Below are positions 19,826-28,679 of a stretch of 50,855 bases of DNA, one piece after another. How positions within the stretch are numbered: the first letter of the stretch is position 1; every line of letters begins with the position of its first letter. Origin of the DNA: Pseudomonas sp. UFMG81 (lineage in GTDB: Bacteria; Pseudomonadota; Gammaproteobacteria; Pseudomonadales; Pseudomonadaceae). Location of the stretch: NCBI RefSeq assembly GCF_015354575.1, contig NZ_JACAFQ010000001.1, positions 333,381 to 384,235 of the forward strand, given 5' to 3'. The position numbers and the translations under genes were made by a program. Below the pieces are notes generated by a model. That model had not been told where the DNA came from, did not search any database, and saw only the letters and a program-made list of their open reading frames with translations.

Positions 19826-21583
19826 GTGGAAGTCCGAGAGCTCGTCCGCCACAACAGTCATCTTCCGCCCCTGTTCGCGCGCACCTTCCCGCCCTCAAAA
19901 GCCATCAACGTGATCATGGAGGAGCATGGCCAGTACGGCGTCGGGCTGATGCCAGGCAAGCACACCGTATTGGAGGTCCGCCCCTTGCGGGCACTCAGGC
20001 CAATGCTGTCCTTCGACCCTGCATTCTGTGCGCTGAACCTGTACCAGCTGGCCCTGATGGCAACGCTCAGTTACAACCCCTTCGGCCAGGAGCCCGACGA
20101 GCACCCGGTGCTGGCGCCTGCGGTCAGCTTCCCCCACGTGCCAACCATGGGCAATTGGTTTGGCGAAGCGCTGGCCAGCTCCAAGGAGATCTGGCGCGTG
20201 GATGCTGCCCAGCAGCAGCCATGTTACCCACTCTACGAAGATGTGCCCTACTCCGAGCGCTGGGAGGTCGTGCCGTTCGACCCCGAGTTGTACGCTGCCA
20301 ACGACCCAGCATTGGGAAAGGATCAGGAAAACCCCGCCAACATTCATTTCCTTGACGACAGAGGCGACAACTACGCCACCGATACCCAGGCGATCATTAC
20401 CCACAACGCCGAAGTGATGCTCATCGCCATTCGCGGCACCAGCGAAATGCCCGAAGACGTCATCCGTGATCTCGATGCACTACAGGTGCCGTTTACAGAG
20501 GGCAAGGGGCAGGTGCATCGGGGCTTCTACGAATCGGCCCAGAAGGCTTACCAGTTCGTCTCCGGCTACCTGGAGAAGTTTCACCAATCCCAGCAACTGT
20601 TCATCTGCGGCCACAGCCTCGGCGGCGCGGTGGCTTTGCTACTCGCCGAAATGCTCCGTCGCAGGGATGACCGTCCAACCCTGCAGCTCTACACCTATGG
20701 CGCCCCACGCGCCGGCGACACTGCCTTCATGAACGGCGCCGCCGACCTGGTCCACCACCGCATCGTCTTCGCCAACGACCCGGTGCCGAGCCTGCCACCT
20801 CCCTGGCTGAACACCCGCTGGGGCGTGCTCAAGGCCGGCCTGCTCGCCACCCTGGCCCGCGCCCCGTTCGGTCTCGACATGCTGCAAGCAGGTTTGGTGA
20901 ACCGCGATGGCGAGCAATACGAACACCACGGCAACCTGCTGCACTTTATGCCCATGCGTTTCCCCGACGGCACCCGCTCGGCGATCCTCTGGTCGCCGGG
21001 CTGCCAGGCCATCACCGAGCGCGCCTTGTGCAACCAGGTGCTGCACGCCAGGGATGGCCTTCCGGAGCGGGCCCTGCTGGGCCTGATACTGGGTGCCGAC
21101 GACCACACCATGGTCACCAGTTATGTCCCGGGTTGCTGGGCCACCCTGCGCCGCTTCCAGCAGGCACAGGAGAACCAGTCCCCGGCGGTGACCCTGCGCG
21201 AGCTCGCGCTGGTCGACGAAGCGCTGGCGTCGATCAAAAAACAATTCGACAACCGCCGCGCCAGCCTCCTGCACAGTTACCCTGCGCGCCGGGCCCACGA
21301 GTTGGGCATGCTCGATTTCGAGATCCGGCAGATCCAGGCCACCCGCGAGCGCCTGAACACCTTGCGCCACAAGCCCATCAGCGCAGCGGACGTTTACGGC
21401 TCGCTGGCCGGCCACCCCCAACTCGCACAAGCCCTGGCCCGCTGGCAAGCGCACCCGGCGAACCAGCGCCTGGAACAGCTGGCCCAGGCCCCCACCGAGC
21501 TCAAACCCAAGCTGCCGGACATCGAGGTGGTCACCTACGACCAGATCCTCGCCAGCCTGGATGACCCGCTGGACCTGGTGTAA
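19826..21583 (+). CDS. Class-3 lipase domain fragment of the effector
   Basis: From the first possible start (GTG 19826) 585 residues remain, but no Shine-Dalgarno sequence lies before it, so independent translation is doubtful. The catalytic part is an alpha/beta hydrolase of the lipase class 3 (Lipase_3) type. The nucleophile Ser is in FICGHSLGGAV (codon at 20615; residue 404 of the restored protein). The probable acid is the Asp in FANDPVPSLP (codon 20777, residue 458) and the probable His is in DDHTMVTSY (codon 21104, residue 567). The oxyanion region AIRGTSE precedes it. The C-terminal 150 residues are helical. Such effectors hydrolyse phospholipids of target cells; the family number within Tle is not decided. 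Confidence 0.75.
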   Translation: MEVRELVRHNSHLPPLFARTFPPSKAINVIMEEHGQYGVGLMPGKHTVLEVRPLRALRPMLSFDPAFCALNLYQLALMATLSYNPFGQEPDEHPVLAPAVSFPHVPTMGNWFGEALASSKEIWRVDAAQQQPCYPLYEDVPYSERWEVVPFDPELYAANDPALGKDQENPANIHFLDDRGDNYATDTQAIITHNAEVMLIAIRGTSEMPEDVIRDLDALQVPFTEGKGQVHRGFYESAQKAYQFVSGYLEKFHQSQQLFICGHSLGGAVALLLAEMLRRRDDRPTLQLYTYGAPRAGDTAFMNGAADLVHHRIVFANDPVPSLPPPWLNTRWGVLKAGLLATLARAPFGLDMLQAGLVNRDGEQYEHHGNLLHFMPMRFPDGTRSAILWSPGCQAITERALCNQVLHARDGLPERALLGLILGADDHTMVTSYVPGCWATLRRFQQAQENQSPAVTLRELALVDEALASIKKQFDNRRASLLHSYPARRAHELGMLDFEIRQIQATRERLNTLRHKPISAADVYGSLAGHPQLAQALARWQAHPANQRLEQLAQAPTELKPKLPDIEVVTYDQILASLDDPLDLV

Positions 21584-21587
21584 AAAA

Positions 21588-21617
21588 AATCCCCGACCAA
21601 GGCCGGGGATTTTTCAG
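21588..21617. terminator. Bidirectional terminator after the lipase gene
   Basis: ATCCCCG-a-CC / GG-c-CGGGGAT hairpin with AAAAAAAA on the left and TTTTT on the right, between the convergent lipase and deaD genes. Confidence 0.88.
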
Positions 21618-21630
21618 TGCAGCGTGAGGA

Positions 21631-23319
21631 TCAGTCCTCGCGGTAGCGACGCAGCTTCAGCTGCTTGCCGGCCACGCGGGTGTCCTTGAGCTTGGTCAGC
21701 AGACGCTCCAGGCCATCTTCCGGCAGCTCGATCAGGCTGAAGCTGTCGCGTACCTGGATGCGGCCGATGGCGTCACGGGCCAGGCCACCTTCGTTGAGGA
21801 TCGCGCCCAGCAGGTTCTTGGCGGCGATACCGTCACGGGCACCCAGGGCGGTACGGCAACGCACGCGGCCTTCGGCCAGCGGCATCGGCGCGCGACGCTC
21901 GCGGTCACCGGCACTGCGCTCGCTGCGCTCACCACGCTCGGCACGCTCACCGCTGCTGCGCTCGCGCTGGTTGTAGGTCGGCACCAGCGGCTGCTCGCGC
22001 TCGACGGCGGCCAGGTCCAGCGCTTGACCGTTGGTGGCCTTGCGCAGCAGGGCCGAAGCCAGTGCGCGGGCACTGCAACCCAGGTCGGCGGTCAGGCGGT
22101 CGAACAGCTCGCCATGGCTGGCCTCGGACTCGGCCACCAGCGGCGCCAGGCTCTTGGTCAGCTTCTTGATGCGTGCATCGAGCACCGCTTGCGGGTTAGG
22201 CAGGCGAGCTTCGGCAACCTTCTGCCCGGTCACACGCTCGATCACTTGCAGCATGCGGCGCTCACGCGGGGTGACCAGCAGCAGTGCACGGCCATCGCGA
22301 CCGGCACGGCCGGTACGGCCGATACGGTGCACGTAGGACTCTGGGTCGTACGGCATGTCGACGTTGAACACGTGGGTGATGCGCGGTACGTCCAGGCCAC
22401 GGGCAGCGACGTCGGTGGCGACGACGATGTCCAGGCGGCCGTCCTTGAGCGAGTCGATCACGCGCTCACGCTGGTTCTGGGCGATGTCGCCGTTCAGCGC
22501 GGCAGCCTTGTAGCCCTTGGCTTCCAGCGCGGCGGCCAGGTCCAGGGTGGCTTGCTTGGTGCGCACGAAGGCGATCAGCGCGTCGAACTCTTCGACTTCC
22601 AGCAGGCGCAGCACGGCCGGGATCTTCTGGTCGGCGTGGACCATCAGGTGGGCCTGCTCGATCGCGGTGACGGTCTGGGTCTTGCTCTGGATCTTGACGT
22701 GCTTGGGTTCACGCAGGTGACGTTCGGCGATCGAACGGATCGACGACGGCAGGGTGGCGGAGAACAGCACGGTCTGGCGCGACGCAGGGATGGCGTCGAA
22801 GATCACTTCGAGGTCGTCCATGAAGCCGAGCTTGAGCATTTCGTCCGCTTCGTCCAGTACCAGGTACTGCACGGTGGACAGGACTTTCTCGTCGCGGCGC
22901 AGGTGGTCGCACAGGCGGCCAGGGGTGGCGACGACGATCTGTGCGCCGTTACGAATGGCGCGCAGCTGTGGGCCCATTGGGGCACCACCGTAAACAGCCA
23001 CCACGTTAACGCCCGGCATCTGCTTGGCGTAGGTTTCGAAAGCGGTGGCTACTTGCAGCGCCAACTCACGGGTTGGCGCCAGGATCAGGGCTTGCGGTTC
23101 GCGCTTGCTCACGTCGATCTTGTTGAGGATCGGCAGGGCGAAGGCAGCGGTCTTGCCGGTGCCAGTCTGCGCCTGGCCGATCATGTCGTGACCGGCGAGG
23201 ATGATCGGGATCGACTGATGCTGAATAGCCGAAGGCTCTTCGTAGCCGGTGGCCAGAACAGCAGCAACGATATTCGGATTGAGATCGAGAGCGGCGAATC
23301 CGCCGGTTTCCTGGGTCAT
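21631..23319 (-). CDS. deaD: DEAD-box RNA helicase DeaD/CsdA
   Basis: 562 residues from ATG 23319, with AGAGG about 9 nt upstream. The frame is open for another 119 codons upstream, but that stretch is leader sequence and not conserved-looking. Motifs are the Q motif (GYEEPSAIQ), Walker A AQTGTGKT (50-57), PTRELA, DEAD (156-159), SAT and HRIGRTGRAGR. An Arg/Glu/Ser-rich linker (about 430-470) precedes a C-terminal DbpA-type RNA-binding domain (IGRIQVRDSFSLIELP). DeaD unwinds mRNA and assists ribosome assembly in the cold. Corresponds to P. aeruginosa PA2840 in gene order. Confidence 0.96.
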   Translation of the reverse strand: MTQETGGFAALDLNPNIVAAVLATGYEEPSAIQHQSIPIILAGHDMIGQAQTGTGKTAAFALPILNKIDVSKREPQALILAPTRELALQVATAFETYAKQMPGVNVVAVYGGAPMGPQLRAIRNGAQIVVATPGRLCDHLRRDEKVLSTVQYLVLDEADEMLKLGFMDDLEVIFDAIPASRQTVLFSATLPSSIRSIAERHLREPKHVKIQSKTQTVTAIEQAHLMVHADQKIPAVLRLLEVEEFDALIAFVRTKQATLDLAAALEAKGYKAAALNGDIAQNQRERVIDSLKDGRLDIVVATDVAARGLDVPRITHVFNVDMPYDPESYVHRIGRTGRAGRDGRALLLVTPRERRMLQVIERVTGQKVAEARLPNPQAVLDARIKKLTKSLAPLVAESEASHGELFDRLTADLGCSARALASALLRKATNGQALDLAAVEREQPLVPTYNQRERSSGERAERGERSERSAGDRERRAPMPLAEGRVRCRTALGARDGIAAKNLLGAILNEGGLARDAIGRIQVRDSFSLIELPEDGLERLLTKLKDTRVAGKQLKLRRYRED

Positions 23320-23547
23320 GGGTCTGCCTCTAGGTGCATCCGCAAAGACCCATGCTCCAAAGCTGCACATGCCTTGAAAGACCGGAACGGTCACCCAGGC
23401 AGCTTTGGCGGCGGGGATTTGCGAAAACGATTGAAAATGGGAACGTCTTGGGAAGGTCCGGCTAGCGGACGCGCAGCCGAAGCTGGGTTCGGAGGATTTG
23501 CACCACCTGATTTTGAGGTCCGCTAAAAGACCGGCGCGTACTATATA
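23320..23547 (-). promoter_or_regulatory. Long deaD leader with candidate -10 element
   Basis: A minus-strand TATATAGT (plus-strand 23540-23547) is the best -10-like element; no good -35 is seen. It would give a leader of roughly 210 nt before the deaD start. A long 5' untranslated region is characteristic of cold-shock deaD/csdA in E. coli. Confidence 0.4.
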
Positions 23548-23652
23548 CGAAATTGCCTGGAACCGTGAGAAATATTTCAGCGGGAAAGGCCAGTATGTGG
23601 CGACCATCCGGCAGCGGCTGAAACGTTTCCCTTTGACATCGTTTATTGCCTT

Positions 23653-23736
23653 CATCGCTGGCAAGCCAGCTCCCACAAGAATTGGGCAAGGCTTGAAGTC
23701 AGCGCGGTCGCTGTGGGAGCTGGCTTGCCAGCGATA
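23653..23736. repeat. REP pair, GCTGGCAAGCCAGC subtype
   Basis: Inverted arms ATCGCTGGCAAGCCAGCTCC and complement, with a roughly 34-nt spacer. Both arms carry the same T/A variant of the central palindrome. Confidence 0.9.
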
Positions 23737-23761
23737 GGGGCGCTAAGCGCCCCCCAGTGTA

Positions 23762-24517
23762 TCAAGTGGCCGGTCGCACGGCCTTGATCAGGTACTCCAG
23801 CGAATACCCCAAGCGAGGCGCCAGCGCCTCGGCCCGGGCGCGCAGGCTATCGATGTCCAGTTGCTGATCCAGATCGGCAGGCACCAACAGGATCACATTG
23901 CCCTCCTTCACCGGCAATTCCCAGTAATGACGGTGGTAAAGCCCACGCAGCAAGGCGGCGCCCAGCGGCCGGCCATCGTCACTGGCCCATTGGTTGATCA
24001 CCAGCCAGCCACCTGGGTTTAGTTGCTTCTGGCAGTTTTCCAGGAAGGTCCAGGCCAGGTGGCCAACGCCGGGACCATGGTCGGTATAGAGGTCGACAAA
24101 GATCAGGTCGGCCTTTTCCGCCGTCGGCAGCAGTTCGATGGCATCGCCCACCCGCACGTACAACCGTGGGTCGTCGTCCAGCCCCATGAACTCCATGGCC
24201 AGGCGCGGCACGTCGGGGCGCAGCTCGATGGCCTCGACATCCTCCAGCGGCAGGAACTTCAGGCAGGCCTGGGTCAGGGTGCCAGCGCCAAGGCCCAGGA
24301 ACAGCGCGCTCTCCGGCTGTGCATGACACAACGCGCCCACCAGCATCGCGCGGGTGTAGTCGTACTCCAGCCAGCTGGGGTCGGCAGTGAAGGTGCAGCT
24401 CTGCTCGATGGCGTCGCCGAACTCGAGGAAACGGTAATCGTCCACCTCGTACACGCTGATAACGCCAAAGGCGTCCTCCACCCGTGCCAGCAGCCGCTCT
24501 TCCCGCTCCGTCGCCAT
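23762..24517 (-). CDS. Spermidine-synthase-like methyltransferase-fold protein
   Basis: 251 residues from ATG 24517; upstream in-frame codons are not convincing. The Rossmann core shows ALFLGLGAGTLTQ (SAM or dcSAM loop), VEAIELRPDV (acidic ligand at the end of strand 2), VRVGDAIELL and ADLIFVDLYTDHG. This is the polyamine-synthase (SpeE) superfamily, but short and without the full N-terminal tetramerisation domain, so true spermidine synthase activity is uncertain. It is divergent from the DAHP synthase gene with about 115 nt between. Confidence 0.85.
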   Translation of the reverse strand: MATEREERLLARVEDAFGVISVYEVDDYRFLEFGDAIEQSCTFTADPSWLEYDYTRAMLVGALCHAQPESALFLGLGAGTLTQACLKFLPLEDVEAIELRPDVPRLAMEFMGLDDDPRLYVRVGDAIELLPTAEKADLIFVDLYTDHGPGVGHLAWTFLENCQKQLNPGGWLVINQWASDDGRPLGAALLRGLYHRHYWELPVKEGNVILLVPADLDQQLDIDSLRARAEALAPRLGYSLEYLIKAVRPAT

Positions 24518-24632
24518 CCCACCACCCTTGCGCAAAAACGCGCATTGTCCGCCAATGCCGGTGGTGCAACAAGCCGCCTGGCGGCTGTACCATGGCAGGC
24601 ACGCCTGAACCGACATCTATATAGAGCCTGTG

Positions 24633-25979
24633 ATGAACCAACCCTGGAGCCCTGACAGCTGGCGCGCCCTGCCGATCCAGCAGCAACCCGTCTACCCCGA
24701 CGCCGCCCACCTGCTGAAGGTCGAGCAGACCCTGGCCAGCTACCCGCCGCTGGTGTTCGCCGGCGAAGCCCGCGAGCTGCGCCGTCAGTTCGCCGAGGTC
24801 ACCCAGGGCCGCGCGTTCCTGCTGCAGGGCGGCGACTGCGCCGAGAGCTTCGCCGAGTTCTCGGCGGCGAAGATTCGCGACACGTTCAAGGTGCTGCTGC
24901 AGATGGCCATCGTCATGACCTTCGCCGCCGGCTGCCCGGTGGTCAAGGTCGGGCGCATGGCCGGCCAGTTCGCCAAGCCGCGCTCGGCCAATGACGAAAC
25001 CATCGGCGACATCACCCTGCCCGCCTACCGCGGCGACATCGTCAACGGTATCGGCTTCGATGCCGCCAGTCGTGTGCCCGACCCCGAGCGCCTGCTGCAG
25101 GCCTACCACCAGGCCACCGCCAGCCTCAACCTGCTGCGCGCCTTCGCCCAGGGCGGCTTTGCCGACCTGCACCAGGTGCACAAGTGGAACCTGGACTTCA
25201 TCGCCAACTCGGCGCTGGCCGACAAGTACCACCAACTGGCCAACCGCATCGACGAAACCCTGGCGTTCATGCGCGCCTGTGGCCTGGACACCGCGCCACA
25301 GCTGCGTGAAACCAGCTTCTTCACCGCCCACGAAGCGCTGCTGCTCAACTACGAAGAAGCCTTCGTGCGCCGCGACAGCCTGACCGGCGACTACTACGAC
25401 TGCTCGGCGCACATGCTGTGGATCGGCGACCGCACCCGCCAGCTGGACGGCGCCCATGTCGAGTTCCTGCGCGGGGTGCACAACCCGATCGGGGTCAAGG
25501 TCGGCCCGAGCATGAACACCGAGGAGCTGATCCGCCTGATCGACGTGCTCAACCCGGACAACGACCCAGGCCGCCTCAACCTGATCGTGCGCATGGGCGC
25601 CAACAAGGTCGGCGACCACCTGCCGGGGCTGATCCGCACCGTCGAGCGCGAGGGGCGCCAGGTGCTGTGGAGCTCCGACCCGATGCACGGCAACACCATC
25701 AAGGCCAGCAGCGGCTACAAGACCCGCGACTTCGCGCAGATCCTCGACGAGGTGAAGCAGTTCTTCCAGGTGCACCAGGCCGAAGGCAGCCACGCCGGCG
25801 GCATTCACATCGAGATGACCGGGCAGAACGTCACCGAATGCATCGGCGGCGCCCGGCCGATCACCGAGGATGCGCTGTCGGACCGCTACCACACCCACTG
25901 CGACCCACGCATGAACGCCGATCAGTCGCTGGAACTGGCCTTCCTGATCGCCGAAACCCTCAAGCAGGTGCGCCGCTGA
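24633..25979 (+). CDS. Class II 3-deoxy-7-phosphoheptulonate (DAHP) synthase
   Basis: 448 residues from ATG 24633. It condenses phosphoenolpyruvate and erythrose-4-phosphate, the first step of the shikimate pathway. The plant-type (class II) family is shown by [26 protein letters not shown] (metal-binding C69), [36 protein letters not shown] and the closing DPRMN. P. aeruginosa has a close counterpart in PA2843. The 3' end overlaps the convergent YcaQ-like gene by 20 nt. Confidence 0.96.
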   Translation: MNQPWSPDSWRALPIQQQPVYPDAAHLLKVEQTLASYPPLVFAGEARELRRQFAEVTQGRAFLLQGGDCAESFAEFSAAKIRDTFKVLLQMAIVMTFAAGCPVVKVGRMAGQFAKPRSANDETIGDITLPAYRGDIVNGIGFDAASRVPDPERLLQAYHQATASLNLLRAFAQGGFADLHQVHKWNLDFIANSALADKYHQLANRIDETLAFMRACGLDTAPQLRETSFFTAHEALLLNYEEAFVRRDSLTGDYYDCSAHMLWIGDRTRQLDGAHVEFLRGVHNPIGVKVGPSMNTEELIRLIDVLNPDNDPGRLNLIVRMGANKVGDHLPGLIRTVEREGRQVLWSSDPMHGNTIKASSGYKTRDFAQILDEVKQFFQVHQAEGSHAGGIHIEMTGQNVTECIGGARPITEDALSDRYHTHCDPRMNADQSLELAFLIAETLKQVRR

Positions 25980-27180
25980 GCAACGCCTGACGCAGCCGAC
26001 TGCCCTCGGTACGGGGGCAGTTGAGCTGCACCCGCGCCAGTCCCAGCCAATCGGCCAGCCTGTACAAGTGCGCGGCCAAGCTCTGATAGCCTTCTTCGTC
26101 CAGCCCCATTGGCTCCTCATGCACGGCATGCACCGCCAGGCACCCATTGGCGCGTTCGGCGCGCAGGTCCAGGCGTGCGGCGATGCGTTCGCGGTACAGG
26201 AACGGCAGCACGTAGTAGCCGTACACGCGCTTGTGTGCCGGGGTGTAGATCTCCAGGCGGTAGCGGAAGTCGAACAGCCGCTCGGTGCGGCTGCGCTCCC
26301 ATACCAGCGAATCGAAGGGCGAGAGCAAGGCGCTGGCGTCGATACGCCGAGGGATGCGCGGCGTGCCCGCCAGGTAGGCAGGCTGCTTCCAGCCCTGCAC
26401 CGAACACGCCTGCAAGCGCCCGTCCGCCAGCAACTCGGCCACGGCGGCCTTGCTCTGCTGCGGTGACAGGCGGAAGTAGTCGCGCAGGTCCTGCTCGGTG
26501 GCCACGCCCAGGGCGCCTGCGGCGTGCAGTATCAAGCCCTGGTGCGCCTCGCCCTCGGTGGGCATGGGTTGATCGAAGACTTGAGTCGGCAGCACACGCT
26601 CCGGCAGGTCATACAGGCGCTCGAAGCCTCGCCGCCCGGCCACGGTGACCTCGCCTGCGGCGAACAACCATTCCAATGCGTGCTTTTCCTCACTCCAATC
26701 CCACCACGGGCCTGCCCGCTCCTCACGGGTCGACAGGCTGCCCGCCCCCAGGGCGCCCTGCTCACGCACTGCCGCCAGCACGCGATCAATCACCTCGCGG
26801 CGCTCACGGCCGAACGCCGCCAATTGGCGATAGATACCCTGGCCATTGGCGGCGTGGGCCATGCGCCAACGCATCAGCGGGTAGAGTTCCAGCGGCAGCA
26901 GCGAGGCTTCATGGCCCCAGTATTCGAACAGCCGGCGCTGGCGGCGTTTGCCCCAGGCGATTTGGTCGAGCAAATGCACCGGGTAGTCGCCGAGGCGGGA
27001 GAACAGCGGCAGGTAGTGGGAGCGGATCAGGGCGTTGACCGAGTCGATCTGGACTACGCCCAGGCGCTGGAACAGCCGGTTGAGGCTGGCCGAAGTGGCC
27101 GGGGTATTGAGGGACTTGCCGAAGCCTTGGGCGGACAACGCCAGGCGGCGGGCCTGCTGGATGGACAGTTCGAGGGGCAA
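25960..27180 (-). CDS. YcaQ-like winged-helix protein (interstrand-crosslink DNA glycosylase family)
   Basis: 406 residues if it starts at the TTG at 27180, which has GGAGG 8 nt upstream. The frame continues upstream to 27450 only because it runs through a REP element. It shows the family pattern [60 protein letters not shown] in the first third, and [21 protein letters not shown] then [10 protein letters not shown] near the end, as in E. coli YcaQ (HTH_42), which excises crosslinked bases. QID in VVQIDS is the segment that carries the glycosylase catalytic residues in relatives. A role in crosslink repair is by homology only. Confidence 0.85.
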   Translation of the reverse strand: MPLELSIQQARRLALSAQGFGKSLNTPATSASLNRLFQRLGVVQIDSVNALIRSHYLPLFSRLGDYPVHLLDQIAWGKRRQRRLFEYWGHEASLLPLELYPLMRWRMAHAANGQGIYRQLAAFGRERREVIDRVLAAVREQGALGAGSLSTREERAGPWWDWSEEKHALEWLFAAGEVTVAGRRGFERLYDLPERVLPTQVFDQPMPTEGEAHQGLILHAAGALGVATEQDLRDYFRLSPQQSKAAVAELLADGRLQACSVQGWKQPAYLAGTPRIPRRIDASALLSPFDSLVWERSRTERLFDFRYRLEIYTPAHKRVYGYYVLPFLYRERIAARLDLRAERANGCLAVHAVHEEPMGLDEEGYQSLAAHLYRLADWLGLARVQLNCPRTEGSRLRQALLSGAPA

Positions 27181-27231
27181 AGCCTGTACCTCCGGTTGAT
27201 CTGCAACCCTTCTGCTGTGTGCACCATAGCA

Positions 27232-27422
27232 TTCGCGGCTAAAGCCGCTCCCACATCTTACGCGGTCTTTTGTAGGAGCGGCCTTGTGCCGCGAAAGGGC
27301 CGCAGAGCGGCCCCAGCGATCTTGGGCGAACTCGAGATCCTGGGGGCGCTGCGCACCCCTTTCGCGACACAAGGCCGCTCCTACAAAAAACCGCGCAAGA
27401 TGTGGGAGCTTTGGCCGCGAAG
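27232..27422. repeat. Nested REP: TGTAGGAGCGGCC pair inside a second inverted repeat
   Basis: The inner pair (27271-27385) is of the TGTAGGAGCGGCC family. Outside it, TTCGCGGCTAAAGCCGCTCC on the left is matched by an inverted, slightly diverged copy ending TTTGGCCGCGAA on the right, including CCCACATCTTACGCGGT. The arms are about 70 nt long in total. Confidence 0.85.
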
Positions 27423-27446
27423 CACCCAGCGAGGTCCTCACCCTTC

Positions 27447-27665
27447 TCACTTACGCAGCGGATCCTCCCAGAAATGCCGGTCGGCCTCTTGCTGGATATC
27501 CGCCCGCGACAGCCCCAGGTCGTGCAGCGTGGCATCGCTCAGGCGCGCCAGTTCTTCGCGCTGGCGGTGCAACTCGTACCAGCGCAGGAACACACCGCCA
27601 GCATCGTGCAACCAATGGTTCAGGGTCGACACAGGTTGGTGAGCAGCATTGAAATGACCTTTCAT
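27447..27665 (-). CDS. DUF1127 small basic-type protein
   Basis: 72 residues; ATG with AAGGAGG 8 nt upstream. The C-terminal half has the DUF1127 pattern ELARLSDATLHDLGLSRADI followed by WEDPLRK. Small DUF1127 proteins in other bacteria affect phosphate or RNA-related regulation, but no function can be given here. It is divergent from a LysR regulator gene 97 nt away, which probably controls it. The Shine-Dalgarno region CAAGGAGG also matches the Rsm/CsrA core CANGGANG, although an ideal ribosome site resembles it by chance. Confidence 0.9.
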   Translation of the reverse strand: MKGHFNAAHQPVSTLNHWLHDAGGVFLRWYELHRQREELARLSDATLHDLGLSRADIQQEADRHFWEDPLRK

Positions 27666-27761
27666 CTTGACGCCCTCCTTGTGGATGGCTCCAGTCTCTG
27701 CCCAGGCCTAAGATCAATCCAACGAATGTTTCTGATGCCATGCATCTCGGAGATTGATGCC

Positions 27762-28613
27762 ATGTCCCAGTATCAGAGCCTCGACGCCGATGTGCTGCGC
27801 ACCTTCGTCGCCATCGCCGAGCAAGGTGGCTTCACCCGCGCGGGCGAAGTGGTCAACCGTACCCAGTCGGCGGTCAGCATGCAGATGAAGCGCCTGGAAG
27901 AGGACATCCTGCAGCGCCAGCTGTTCGAACGCGATGGCCGCCAGGTGCGCCTGACCGCCGAGGGCGAGGTGTTGCTGGGCTATGCCCGGCGCATCCTCAA
28001 ACTGCATGGCGAGGTGTTCAACACCCTGCGCATGCCGCACATGGTCGGAGTGGTGCGCATCGGCACGCCGGACGACTACGCCATGCGCTATTTACCCGGC
28101 ATCCTCACCCGCTTCGCCCAGGACTACCCGCTGATTCATGTCGAGGTGCACTGCGACTCGTCCAAGCAACTGATGCTGCGTCAGGACCTGGACCTGACCA
28201 TCGTCACCCGCGAGCCGGGCAATGAAGTCGGCCAGCTGCTGCGCCAGGAGCGTCTGGTGTGGGCGGCGGCTCGGGGCTTCTGCCCGCAGGACCAGCGCCC
28301 GATGCCGCTGGCGCTGTTCAACACCGACTGCTTCTGCCGCGCCTGGACCTGCAACGCCCTGGAGCACCAGGGCATCGAATACCGCATCGCCTACACCAGC
28401 CCGAGCCTGGCGGCGATCTTCGCCATCGTCAGCGCCGGCCTGGCGGTGACCGCGCAACTGCACAGCCTGGTCGGTGGCGAGCTGCGCATCCTCGGTGAGG
28501 ACGACGGCCTGCCCCAGCTGCACATGGCCAATGTGATGCTGCTGCGCAGCCTGCATCAGCAATCGCCGATCACCGACTGCATGGCCGAGTACATCGTCGA
28601 GGGATTCAAATAA
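27762..28613 (+). CDS. LysR-family regulator next to DUF1127 gene
   Basis: 283 residues from ATG 27762, with GGAGA 8 nt upstream. N-terminal helix-turn-helix (FVAIAEQGGFTRAGEVVNRTQSAVSMQ region, residues about 12-40) and a type-2 periplasmic-binding-like effector domain (VRIGTPDDYAMRYLPGIL onward). DNA-binding transcription factor; ligand unknown. Head-to-head with the DUF1127 gene, the usual arrangement for a LysR target. Confidence 0.9.
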   Translation: MSQYQSLDADVLRTFVAIAEQGGFTRAGEVVNRTQSAVSMQMKRLEEDILQRQLFERDGRQVRLTAEGEVLLGYARRILKLHGEVFNTLRMPHMVGVVRIGTPDDYAMRYLPGILTRFAQDYPLIHVEVHCDSSKQLMLRQDLDLTIVTREPGNEVGQLLRQERLVWAAARGFCPQDQRPMPLALFNTDCFCRAWTCNALEHQGIEYRIAYTSPSLAAIFAIVSAGLAVTAQLHSLVGGELRILGEDDGLPQLHMANVMLLRSLHQQSPITDCMAEYIVEGFK

Positions 28614-28630
28614 TCCTGAATCGCCCCGCC

Positions 28631-28658
28631 CTGTAGGAGCCGGCTTGCCGGCGATGGG
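28631..28658. repeat. Single REP copy
   Basis: One arm, TGTAGGAGCCGGCTTGCCGG followed by CGATGGG, between the LysR stop and the TauE-like gene. No inverted partner is nearby. Confidence 0.75.
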
Positions 28659-28679
28659 CCGCGCAGCGGCCCCTGGGAA

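Larger units (their letters stand above)
19406..21583 (+). pseudogene. T6SS class-3 lipase effector gene interrupted by one in-frame TAA
   Basis: The frame starting at ATG 19406 (four bases after lipoprotein copy 2) runs into TAA at 19709-19711. The same frame then stays open without any shift to 21583. The two parts together would make a 725-residue protein: an N-terminal domain of 101 residues, the stop at codon 102, then the lipase domain. The residues right after the stop (PLPITELQTRAEN) read as normal protein although no start codon precedes them. From memory, related effectors have Tyr before this PLPITELQ motif; TAA is one base from TAC or TAT. No ribosome site precedes the first in-frame GTG (19826). 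The simplest reading is a recent nonsense mutation; a sequencing error or readthrough are alternatives. Confidence 0.8.

Noticed and set aside
23979..26147. Long minus-strand open frame of 722 codons opposite the DAHP synthase gene
   Set aside because: It overlaps the well-supported DAHP synthase and the spermidine-synthase-like gene, and its composition is that of an antisense shadow in GC-rich DNA.
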